A stretch of 64,000 nucleotides of DNA from contig NC_089498.1 in assembly GCF_036850765.1 (NCBI RefSeq), positions 52,813,795 through 52,877,794 on the forward strand. Direction: 5' to 3'. A program made the translations under genes and the position numbers. Below the pieces are notes generated by a model that worked only from the letters and a program-made list of their open reading frames with translations, was not told where the DNA came from and did not search any database. The DNA comes from Saccopteryx bilineata (Eukaryota > Chordata > Mammalia > Chiroptera > Emballonuridae). This document shows, piece by piece, positions 54,956 to 64,000 of this stretch (positions are counted from its first letter, which is position 1; each line of letters starts with the position of its first letter).

Positions 54956-57867
54956 TTTAGGAATCTATTATTGTACAGCTTCAAGCAAGCCTTTATTACT
55001 TATGCTCTTTCTTACTTATTATAAAGTATATATATCTTTTTTATCTTTTTCTGCAGCAAGATCTCAGCTAAGAGACCTACATATGGAAAATGTTTAAGAA
55101 CTTTGTATAAGAACTATACGTTGTTTTTTAAAAATATTCAAACTATTGTTACATGAAGAAAATGATAATTTAAGAAGGTTCTCAATGTCATTTGAGAACT
55201 TTCAGAGAAGCATAATTCCTAATATGCCATAATATTTAAAAAATGGCTTTAATTTAATGTATTTCATTTTACTAAAGCTAGGTAAATCTAGGCAAGGAAG
55301 ATAATGAATTATAAACTTTAACACTGTTTAAATGAATGACCTTAATAGCTATAAACAATTTTCTCAAAGTTAGGCTATTTCTCCTCATGAAAACAACCAG
55401 TTAAGACCAATATTTATTTCTGGAGAACTAACCAGTTTGTATTGGGAATGGTTTACCATGTGGAATATTGATAGAGGATACATACCCACAAAGATTATGC
55501 TTTGATTTCTCCATTTTGGCTATTTAAGTTAATGTTGGGGTGAGAAGGTCTTGGACAAAGCAGGAAGACTTGAAGATGCTAGGTGACTCCGGGCCTTTTC
55601 CCATTTATAGATTGCCTTTTCTTGAAAAATTGATAACTTATTTTGTCATTTGTTGTCTTTTGGTCCTTATCCTTCTCTTTCTTAATTGCCATACATTATT
55701 TGCTGAAAGTCACAAAATTTTATATTATGCATAGTGATTATCCGCAAGATAGAAGCTTTAAGCACTTTTATGAGTCAATAATCTTTGGTATATCTTTTTA
55801 CCAGAAATTGAAAACATTTCTTTGAATTTAACAGAAAATTGTGATTTGGTTCTGAGTACGTGGTAATGCACTTCATCTTCTGCCTTATATAACAAGGCTT
55901 GACTGGTGGTGCTAAATGAGACATCCTCTTGGCCTCCCACTACCCTTAGAAATAGAATGGCAGTATTCCATCACTAAGCTGCCACAGAGGAGGAAGTAGA
56001 GATTGAAAGCAGTGTGGAACCTGTTTAAGGACTAGCAGTAAATACTTCTCCCTAAGCATCTACCTTTTCTAGCCAGCAACAGACTGCGGACAGTGAAATG
56101 GAGGCTCTTCTAACTTGGATACCACAGGGGTAACTGAGGCCATGGGGTATTTGACATATATCTCTGGGAGCCTTAACAGTGGCACACAGGAAACAAAGAA
56201 ACCTGCTTTGCTTGTCCCAAACCATCACCTGGAGGGCCTTGCTCAGTTCAGTTGGAGCTCTTAGGTCAAACAAACACAAAATTAAGAAAACATTCAAAGA
56301 AGTGGTGGGTGGCAGAGTAGTTGGAAGGATTGGAAAGGGCTCAGTATTTGCTTTATTTTCTCTGAGCTCATTACTTGCTCTGAGCAGGTTAGCCAGGAGG
56401 GAAGGCAAACACTATTTAGTTAATAAGTCCCGTAAGAACCCCGCAGAATGTCTTTTCTGATTTACCATTGTATGGCTGAAAAATATCCTCTTCGCTTTTT
56501 TTCTTTTTTTCCCCAACCAGCTTTGAAGTTGATGGATAATCTTGAGTCAAATGAATGGCGAAAGTTTGTTTTTTTTCACATCTTCCTCAGGTTAATGTGA
56601 AATGTGTGTGAGACACGTTATGGGAAAAGGGAATATTAGTTGGGCTTCATCTCTTTATGAAATTTTAGACCAAATGGAAATGTTTCCTGACTCAATATTT
56701 GCAGCATAAAACTGATTTTTTAATTTCCAGTTTGGGGAGTTAAAAAGCAGGAAGGAGTGTGTCTGTATTTTTTGGTGCTGCAGTGCCCCAAATTGACCCT
56801 CATGATTCATTCACCAGCTTCCTACTGAACAAATAAAATCTCTTGAAGAGCTGCTTAAATGCCATACTTGGGTAAGCCGATTCTCTTCATGTTGCTGAGC
56901 AGTAGGACATCTTTGGTTTATGTATCTTAATAACAAATGCAAATGTTCTGACTCCATTAACCTTAAAACTCATATGTGGGAGTAGGGATGGGAAGGGAAG
57001 GACCAAGGGAAAAGAAAGAGAGCATAGAGAAGGAAGGTACTTTAGGGTTTTTATTTAAAATTGATAAACAGATTTCAAAAAATAACTATGTTCTGAAAAT
57101 AAACAATTAGCAAGTCTAAAATGTTTTTTATTTCAAAAAGAGAATTACTGTATTCGCTGTATGTAAAGGATTATGATATGTGTAGGGAAAGGTTTTGTCT
57201 GGGACAGCTGCATTCCCTGGTCCCCAGCGTGGTTGACCAGGGACATTGGTGAGAAGGATGATAGAGGTTAGAGACAGTATAGTGAAATCTGTCTCTGTAT
57301 GAAAAGTCTTATCAATACTAAGTCTATTTCTCTGTGAGCAAGTAAAATTTTAAAATAAGAGACATAGCCTAAGAATTTTGTTTTCTCTATCACTGTTGGT
57401 CAGTCACTATTAAATTGACTATCTCTATAATAAAACAACATCACTTGTAGATATAGGTGACACTAAAGAAATCTTTGTGTGTTAGTAAAAATTTTGTAAG
57501 CATTTGTTTTACCAGTTAGATGGCTGGTATTAAAATTCTTTCTATGAGAAGTATTGAATTTTGGTATATTCGACAGAAGAAAATATATATGGCTATTTCT
57601 TGCTAACCCCGCCCCATTTTAGTGTATTTTTAAACTGTACAAAATTACTAACAATGCAGAATTGTGTCAGACATTACATTGAAGGAATAAGAGTTCCATA
57701 ATGAGTAGAGATAGCTTTGGGAAATGAAAATAACTTCATGGCTTATTTAGGGCATAAGATAACATGTTAAAGAAAGGCTAATCTATGTTAATGGAAAATA
57801 TGATGGTACCCATGTTTTTGCCAAACGATTCACTATCCCAAAGAAGTAGTAACAAAGAAGCAAAACT
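54956..57867. other. Repeat-poor intergenic DNA (2.9 kb)
   Basis: The longest block without recognisable transposons. No open frame with domain features, no tRNA or other RNA gene seen. Confidence 0.5.
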
Positions 57868-58252
57868 CTTTTTATTTTTATTTTTTAGTAAGAGAGAGAT
57901 ATAGAGACAGAGACAGACAGACAGGGAAGGAGAGAGATGAGAAGTATCAACTCATATTTGTGGCACTTTAGTTGGTCATTGATTGCTTCTTATAAGTGTC
58001 TTGACCACTTGAGGAGGCTCCAGCTGAACCAGTGACCCCTTGCTCAAGCCAGCAACATTGGGTACAAGCCACTGACCTTGGGCTTCAAGCCAGTGATCTT
58101 TGAGCTTAAGCCAGCAACCCTGGGATTATGTCTATGATCCCATGCTCAACCCTGATCAGTTTATACTCAAGCCAGAGACCTTGGGGTTTTAAACCTGGGT
58201 CCTCAGCATCCCAAGTAGACACTCTATTCACTGCATCACCACTGGTCAAGCT
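57868..58252 (-). mobile_element. SINE family D, long form
   Basis: GACAGACAGACAGGGAAGGA, GTTGGTCATTGATTGC, then about six GCTCAAGCCAGCAAC-like units, ending CACCACTGGTCAAGC. More diverged than the copy at 21880. Confidence 0.85.
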
Positions 58253-58329
58253 AAAACTAAATTAACAACACAGAGAACACTTATGTTAGCAAAGCTATAA
58301 GACCAGCAAACCAAGTGAAAGTTATTTTT

Positions 58330-58475
58330 AAAGGCCCTGGCCAGGTGGCTCAGTTGATAGAGCATTGTCTGGGCATGCTGTGGTCACTGGTTTGATCCCC
58401 AGCTAGGGCACATTTGAGAAGCAACCCATGAGTACACAACTAAATAGAACAACTAAGTGGAACAATGAGTTAATA

Positions 58476-58509
<34 letters not shown>

Positions 58510-58598
58510 TTTTCTCTCTCGCTCTCTCTCACTCTCCCCCCCCCTCCCTCCCTCCCTCCCTCTTCCCCCTTCCTCCTACTCTCAACTCAAAGGGGGAA
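58330..58598 (+). mobile_element. SINE family E, Ves-like head with long CT tract
   Basis: GGCCCTGGCCAGGTGGCTCA and GTTTGATCCCCAGCTAGGGC form a tRNA-like head. A CT/CCCT microsatellite (58476-58563) follows. Flanking AAAGTTATT at about 58318-58326 and 58599-58607. It lacks the GGAGAAGCGCCCAT body of family A. Confidence 0.8.
58476..58563. repeat. CT / CCCT microsatellite
   Basis: CT dinucleotides run into CCCT tetranucleotides, strand-biased pyrimidine tract. Confidence 0.95.
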
Positions 58599-58610
58599 AA
58601 AGTTATTCTT

Positions 58611-59030
58611 GGAGCACCACAAAGTTAACAACAGGTATGCCAAGAAACATTGTTGCCAAAACTTTGATACTTAAGAAGAACTTGGGAGTTGGAAATAGAC
58701 TATAAAATCTGCAAAAAGTAATAGGGAACCTGATACAATGAAGTGATTAGCACCCAGCCAGGTGGAGAAAGAGTAACATGGAAGAGAGTAAAAGCAAGCA
58801 GGGAGCTGCAGAAAAGGGAGAATGAAAGAATGAGAGGAAGTTAGATCAGAGTAGACTCTTTGAGCTGCATCTGAGTAGTCTTTACACTTTCTAGAAAGGG
58901 TAGATTAGAAATTCATATCAGAATGCAGAATATACTATATTTTGCCATACAGAGACATTTGGTAATTATATAGTAAATGATGTAAACATCACACCATCGA
59001 TACTCATGTTAAATCTGCGCCCAAACCTTC
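58611..59030. other. Intergenic DNA, no gene seen
   Basis: Unassigned. Confidence 0.45.
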
Positions 59031-59047
59031 AAGAATGCCCACATTTT

Positions 59048-59418
59048 TTTTTTTTTCTATTTTTCCGAAGCTGGAAACAGGGAGAGACAGTCAGACAGAC
59101 TCCCGCATGCGCCCGACCGGGATCCACCCGGCACGCCCACCAGGGGCGACGCTCTGCCCATCCTGGGCATCGCCATGTTGCGACCAGAGCCACTCTAGCG
59201 CCTGGAGCAGAGGCCACAGAGCCATCCCCAGCGCCTGGGCCATCCTTGCTCCAATGAAGCCTCGGCTGCGGGAGGGGAAGAGAGAGACAGAGAGGAAAGC
59301 GCGGCGGAGAGGTGGAGAAGCAAATGGGCGCTTCTCCTGTGTGCCCTGGCCGGGAATCGAACCCGGTTCCTCCGCACGCTAGGCCGACGCTCTACCGCTG
59401 AGCCAACCGGCCAGGGCC
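59048..59418 (-). mobile_element. SINE family A, short form
   Basis: Full copy with perfect 17-bp duplication AAGAATGCCCACATTTT at 59031-59047 and 59419-59435. It shares GCGCGGCGGAGAGG variants with the copy at 26391. Confidence 0.96.
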
Positions 59419-59623
59419 AAGAATGCCCACATTTTCAAGTAGAAATGTATCCATACAAGCTCCTGGCTTTTCCATGAATCACATTTGTTAAAGAATTACA
59501 TACCATTCCACAATACACAAATTATATAAATATTTTCAGTTTTCATTGTAGTTTTGTCATTCATTGTTATGCCATGGAATTTTTGTAAATGGAATAATGG
59601 TTAATACATTACAAAGCTATCTT

Positions 59624-60020
59624 TTTTTTTTTTTTTGTATTTTTCCGAAGCTGGAAACTGGGAGAGATAGTCAGACAGACTCCCGCATGCGCCTGACCGG
59701 GATCCACCTGGCACGCCCACCAGGGGGCGACGCTCTGCCCACGAGGGGGCGATGCTCTGCCCCTCCGGGGTGTCGCTCTGTCACGACCAGAGCCACTCTA
59801 GCGCCTGGGGCAGAGGCCAAGGAGCCATCCCCAGTGCCCGGGCCATCCTTGCTCCAATGGAGCCTGAGCTGCAGGAGGGGAAGAGAGAGACAGAGAGGAA
59901 GGAGAGGGGGAGGGGTGGAGAAGCAGATGGGCGCTTCTCCTGTGTGCCCTGGCCGGGAATCGAACCCGGGACTTCTGCACACCAGGTTGATGCTCTACCA
60001 CTGAGCCAACCGGCCAGGGC
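59624..60020 (-). mobile_element. SINE family A, long form
   Basis: Full copy with T tail, double cassette and 12-bp duplication CAAAGCTATCTT at 59612-59623 and 60021-60032. Confidence 0.96.
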
Positions 60021-60032
60021 CAAAGCTATCTT

Positions 60033-61017
60033 GAGGAGCCGGTGCTGGGCACTTGGCCTGCTTTGCAGAGGCTGCTATTCTGATTGTCCCACAGCAGAAC
60101 CAAGTGACCATGTCATAAAACCTCACACTGCTTCTGAGTAGTACAATATCTCACTGTTTAGTTTCAAGGTTCCAAAGACTCATCATAGTTTTCACAAGAC
60201 AAACAGAATGACATCAGTTCTCAAAAATCATTGTGTTGTTTTTATAAAGATCTGATTTAAAGAAATCAGACTTTATTGCCTCTAGATTGCAGTATGGCAA
60301 TAGTCTCTCTAAACTTTAAAATGTTTTCTATTTAACAATTCTAACAATTTATCCTCCTGAGTATGTTCAGCATTTAACTTTAAGAATGCTAGTGATGTTA
60401 TTGAAAATACAATAGAAAAATCAGAAGGAAAAAACCTAAGTGCCCCCCCCCATGGTCAAATAAATTATGCTACATTTTCTCAATGGAATATATATATATA
60501 TGACAAATGAAATTTTTATAAAATTTTCCTAAAAGGCTAGAAAGTGTTCATAAATCATATGGTTATTAAAAAAAAAGTGAAGTCACTCAGTCACCAGAGT
60601 AGGCTAGAATATGATGTGGTAGCCAATGGCCTCAAAAATCTCAGCAGCTTGCACCCTCAAACGTTTATTTCATATTTCTGCTTCTGGTACAGGGCAGGGT
60701 GGCTGCAACCGTCTTCCATGTTTTCACCACTTTAGGGCCGAGGTGGACCCCATAGTGGTCACTGGGACATTGCCTAATCATCATGACACAAGGAAAGGAG
60801 ACACGGCAAACCACATAGTGATGCTTGCAGCTCTTCTGGGAAATAATTTATGCTACTTTTCTCCTATTGCACCGGCCAGATAATGTCACAGGACAAAGCC
60901 TGTCATGAATGGGACTGGAAGTGAAATCCTTCCCTAAGGAAGGTTATAAAACATTTGTGAGCAATCTATCAGAGTCCCAATTACTTATAACAATTTTAAT
61001 GATGTATTTGTCGTGAT
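60033..61017. other. Intergenic DNA, possible unassigned old repeat
   Basis: No gene seen. The section 60620-60930 is GC-richer and looks like an old interspersed repeat or LTR, but I cannot name it. An AT run lies at 60489-60500. Confidence 0.4.
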
Positions 61018-61029
61018 TGTTACTAGCTG

Positions 61030-61242
61030 GGTTTTTTTTTTTAATTTTTTTTAATTAAAAAAAATTTTTTTTTTATTTATTCATTTTAGAGAGGAGAGGG
61101 AGAGACAGAGAGAGAGAAGGGGGAGGAGCTGGAAACATCAACTCCCATATGTGCCTTGACCAGGCAAGCCCAGGGTTTTGAACCGGCGACCTCAGCATTT
61201 CCAGGTCGACGCTTTATCCACTGCGCCACCACAGGTCAATAC
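61030..61242 (-). mobile_element. SINE family C
   Basis: T/A tail, TTTATTTATTCATTTTAGAG, CATCAACTCCCATATGTGCC, GAACCGGCGACCTCAGCATT and the end GCGCCACCACAGGTCA. The 12-bp duplication TGTTACTAGCTG lies at 61018-61029 and 61243-61254. Confidence 0.93.
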
Positions 61243-62095
61243 TGTTACTAGCTGTTTTTATTCAACTTCAAGACCTACATTTTTATTATTCGCCACTTTT
61301 TTATTTATTAAATTTATTAGGGTGACATTGGTTAACAAGATGTTATATATAGATGTTAAGTATCCATTTCAATGATTCATGATTGGTATATTGCAATGTG
61401 TGTCCACTACTCAAAGTCAAATCATCTCTCATTACCATATATTTGTCCCCTTTCCCCTTTGCTACTCCTCCAACCCGTTCCCTCTAGTAATGTTGTCTGT
61501 GTCTATGAGTTTTCATTTTATATCACATCTATGAGTGAAATCATATGGTTCTTAGCTCTTTCCAACTGACTTATTTTGCTTAGTATAATATTCTTAAGGT
61601 TCATCCATGTTGTTGCAGATGGCAGTATTTCATTTTTTCTTACGACTGAGTAGCATTACATTTTGTATATGTGCCGCATCTTTATCTAACATCTATCAAA
61701 GGACACTTTCTTTGTCTCATGTTTTGGCCATAGTGAATAATACTGCAGTGAATATAGGGGCACATATATTTTTGTGAATGAATGTTTTCAAATTTTGAGG
61801 GTAGAAACCCAGAAGAGGGTTTTCAGGGTTATATGGTAACTATTTTTAATATTTTGAGGAACCTTCATGATGTTTTCCATACTGGATGTACCAGTTCACA
61901 TTCTCACCAGCAGTGAATGAGGGTTTCTTTTTTTCCATAGACTCTCCAACACTAATTATGACTTGTCTTGTTGGTAGGAGCTATTTTAATAGTTTTGAGG
62001 TGGTAGTATTATAGTCTTGATTTGCATTTTTCTAATTACTAGTGAAGTAGAGCCATTTGTATGCTTTCTTGGGAGCTGTGCCTATTCAGGTCCTC

Positions 62096-62100
<5 letters not shown>

Positions 62101-62126
<26 letters not shown>

Positions 62127-62487
62127 GGTATTTCTCTGAAGCTGGAAACGGGGAGAAACAGTCAGACAGACTCCTGCATGCGCCCGACTGGGATCCACCC
62201 GGCACACCTACCAGGGGGCGATGCTCTGCCCCTCCGGGGAGTTGCTCTGCTGTGACCAGAGCCACTCCAGTGCACGGGGCAGAGGCCAAGGAGCCATCCC
62301 CAGCGCCCGGGCCATCTTTGCTCCAATGGAGCCTTGGCTGCCGGAGGGGAAGAAAGAGACAGAGAGGAAGGAGGAGTGGGGGTGGAGAAGCAAATGGGCG
62401 CTTCTCCTATGTGTCCTGGCCGGGAATCGAACCCGGGTCCCCCGCACGCCGGGCTGACGCTCTACCACTGAGCCAACCGGCCAGGGC
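62101..62487 (-). mobile_element. SINE family A, short form, in L1
   Basis: T tail of about 26 bases and a full body; duplication CCTCTGCCC at 62092-62100 and 62488-62496. Confidence 0.95.
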
Positions 62488-62830
62488 CCTCTGCCCATTT
62501 TTTAATTAGATTGTTTGTTTGTTTGATGTTGAGTTTTACGAGTTCTCTATATATTTTGAATATTAACCCCTCATTGGAGCTGTTGTTTGCAAATATCTTC
62601 TATTCAGTTGGTTAACTTTTTGTTTTGTCAGTAGTTTCTTTTGCTGTGCTGAAACTCTGTAGTTTAATAGAGTCCCACTTATTTAATTTTGCCTTTACTT
62701 TTCCGGCCTTTGGGGTCAAATTTAAAAGCTTTTCTCTAAGAACTAGGTCCATAGTTTAGTACCTATGTTTTCTTCTATGTAATTTATTGTTTCGGATGTT
62801 ATATTTTGGTCTTTGATCCATTTTCTTTTA

Positions 62831-63150
62831 AGCGAGAGGAGGGGAGATAGAGAGACATACCCTTGCATGCACCCTGACTGGGATCCACTTGGCAACCTCA
62901 GTTTGGGGCCTGATGCTCGAATCAGTTGAGCTATTTTTAGTGCCTGAGGCTGAGGCTCTGATCAACCCAGCTATCCTCAGTGCCTGGGCTGATGCTTGAA
63001 CCAACTGAACCACTGGCTGTGAAAGGGGAAGAGAGAGAAACAGGAGAGAAGCAGATGGTCGCTTCTCTTATGTGCCCTGACTAGTAATTGAGCTCAGGAC
63101 ATCCATATGCTGAGCTGAAACTTTATCAACCAAGCTAACCAACCAGGGCC
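62831..63150 (-). mobile_element. SINE family B, in L1
   Basis: AGGAGGGGAGATAGAGAGAC, CCTTGCATGCACCCTGACTG, GAGCTATTTTTAGTGCCTGA, and the head CTAACCAACCAGGGCC. It shares its middle with the copy at 54577 and its ends with family A. Flanking ATTTT is the only possible duplication left. Confidence 0.83.
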
Positions 63151-63243
63151 TATTTTGAATTAACTGTTGTGCATGGGGACAAACTATATAGTCTTGTTTC
63201 ATTCTTTTGCATGTGACTTTTCAATTTTCTGAGCACTATTTAT

Positions 63244-63624
63244 TTTTTATTTTATTTATTTTATTATTTTTTTTTCTGAAGCTGGAAACAGGGAGGCAGA
63301 CAGACTCCCGCATGCGTCTGACTGGGATCCACCTGGTACGCTCACCAGGGGGCGATGCTCTGCCCATCCGGGGCATCATTCTGTTGTGACCAGAGCCACT
63401 CTAGCGCCTGAGGCAGAGGCCATGGAGCCATCTCCAGTGCCCAGGCCATCTTTGCTCCAATGGAGCCTTGGCTGCAGGAGGGGAAGAGAGAGACAGAGAG
63501 GAAGGAGAGGGGGAGGAGTGGAGAAGCAGATGGGCGCCTCTCCTGTGTGTCCTGGCTGGAAATCGAACCCGGGACTTCCACACGCCAGGCCGACGCTCTA
63601 CCACTGAGCCAACCAGCCAGGGCC
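63244..63624 (-). mobile_element. SINE family A, short form, in L1
   Basis: TATTT-rich tail, full body; duplication TGAGCACTATTTAT (63230-63243) recurs at 63625-63638 with one mismatch. Confidence 0.94.
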
Positions 63625-63876
63625 TGAGCACCATTTATTGAAGAGGCTTTCCTTTCTTCATTATTTGCTTTTGTCTCCTTTGTCAGAAATAATTTGCCCA
63701 GATACATGTGGTTTTATTTCTGTGCTCTCAATTCTGTTCCTCTGATCTGTGAGTATGGTTTTCTGCCAATACCATGCTGTTTTAAATATTGTGGCTCTGT
63801 AGTGTAATTTGAAGTCAGGTAGTGTGATATCTCCATCTTCATTCTTTTTTCTTAAGATTGCTCTATTCACTACTTC

Positions 63877-63950
63877 ATATTTAGTGCCTTATATAGTATT
63901 CAGCACCTAATACACACACCACATATATATTGAATGGATGAATGCACACA
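63877..63950 (+). mobile_element. L2 3' end fragment
   Basis: GCCTTATATAGTATTCAGCA followed by CATATATATTGAATGGATGA matches the L2 terminus. Confidence 0.55.
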
Positions 63951-63959
63951 TTTATGATA

Positions 63960-64000
63960 AGAAGGGGCAGGGTTGGTAAAAGTACAGACTTTGGTGTAGA
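63960..64000 (+). mobile_element. Possible MIR start, cut by window edge
   Basis: GTTGGTAAAAGTACAGACTT and TTGGTGTAGA resemble the MIR 5' region. Too short to be sure. Confidence 0.35.

Larger units (their letters stand above)
61297..63868 (-). mobile_element. LINE-1, 5'-truncated, with three nested SINEs
   Basis: The 3' end is at the left (TTATTAAATTTATTAGGGTG). Moving right come the 3'UTR, the ORF2 C-terminus (GTTCATCCATGTTGTTGCAG, TGAGGAACCTTCATGATG), and at 63868-63661 an ORF2 reading containing [20 protein letters not shown] and [17 protein letters not shown]. The L1 sequence resumes in phase on each side of the SINEs at 62101, 62831 and 63244, so all three postdate it. It is a dead 5'-truncated copy; the reverse transcriptase core is not included. 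Confidence 0.87.

Noticed and set aside
59048..60020. Segmental tandem duplication of two adjacent family A SINEs
   Set aside because: Each copy has its own, different target duplication and a different cassette number, so they are independent insertions.
62101..62126. Poly-T run as a transcription terminator
   Set aside because: It is the reversed A tail of a SINE; the same applies to the T runs at 28358, 59621 and 59044.

Overview
This is a stretch of mammalian nuclear DNA, almost certainly from a bat. It shows no intact host gene and no supportable exon. The diagnostic evidence is more than ten copies of a tRNA-derived SINE whose 5' head (CCCTGGCCGGTTGGCTCAG) is of the Ves type known from bats, inserted on both strands with long A-tails and clean target-site duplications. 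The SINE body after the head is not the short vespertilionid Ves body as I remember it. I suspect another family, perhaps Emballonuridae, but only from memory.

Layout. Positions 1-4578 are the 5' two thirds of a long LINE-1 on the minus strand (ORF2 start, ORF1, 2.6-kb 5'UTR), followed by an unassigned block and an older minus-strand L1 fragment to 5550. Positions 5920-10814 hold four related retroviral LTRs: two solo LTRs, then a 2.95-kb provirus-like element with paired 328-bp LTRs and a decayed interior. That element sits inside an old MER5-type DNA transposon, which was later split again by a SINE. Positions 11.3-31.2 kb are AT-rich intergenic DNA with old MIR, L2, MER20 and Tigger fossils, small L1 fragments and scattered younger SINEs. 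Positions 31.2-36.2 kb are mostly L2 in alternating orientations. Positions 37009-45061 are a complete plus-strand L1 with 17-bp duplications at both ends; it is dead by stops, by lost catalytic residues and by a SINE within ORF2. Positions 45-61 kb are mostly unassigned DNA with a well-preserved hAT-type element (47541-47872), a mariner-like MITE, MIRs, an L1 3' end and SINEs. Positions 61.3-63.9 kb are a 5'-truncated minus-strand L1 carrying three nested SINEs.

The reading frames in the window are explained by L1 ORF1/ORF2 remnants, by chance frames across SINEs, or by degenerate endogenous-retrovirus sequence. Nothing here works as a pathway or operon. What can be read is a layered insertion history: MIR/L2/MER5/MER20/Tigger fossils first, then LTR elements and L1s, then the SINE families and the hAT element. 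I found no undescribed functional system. The items most worth checking are the LTR element with its unidentified interior, the hAT insertion, and the mosaic SINE families.
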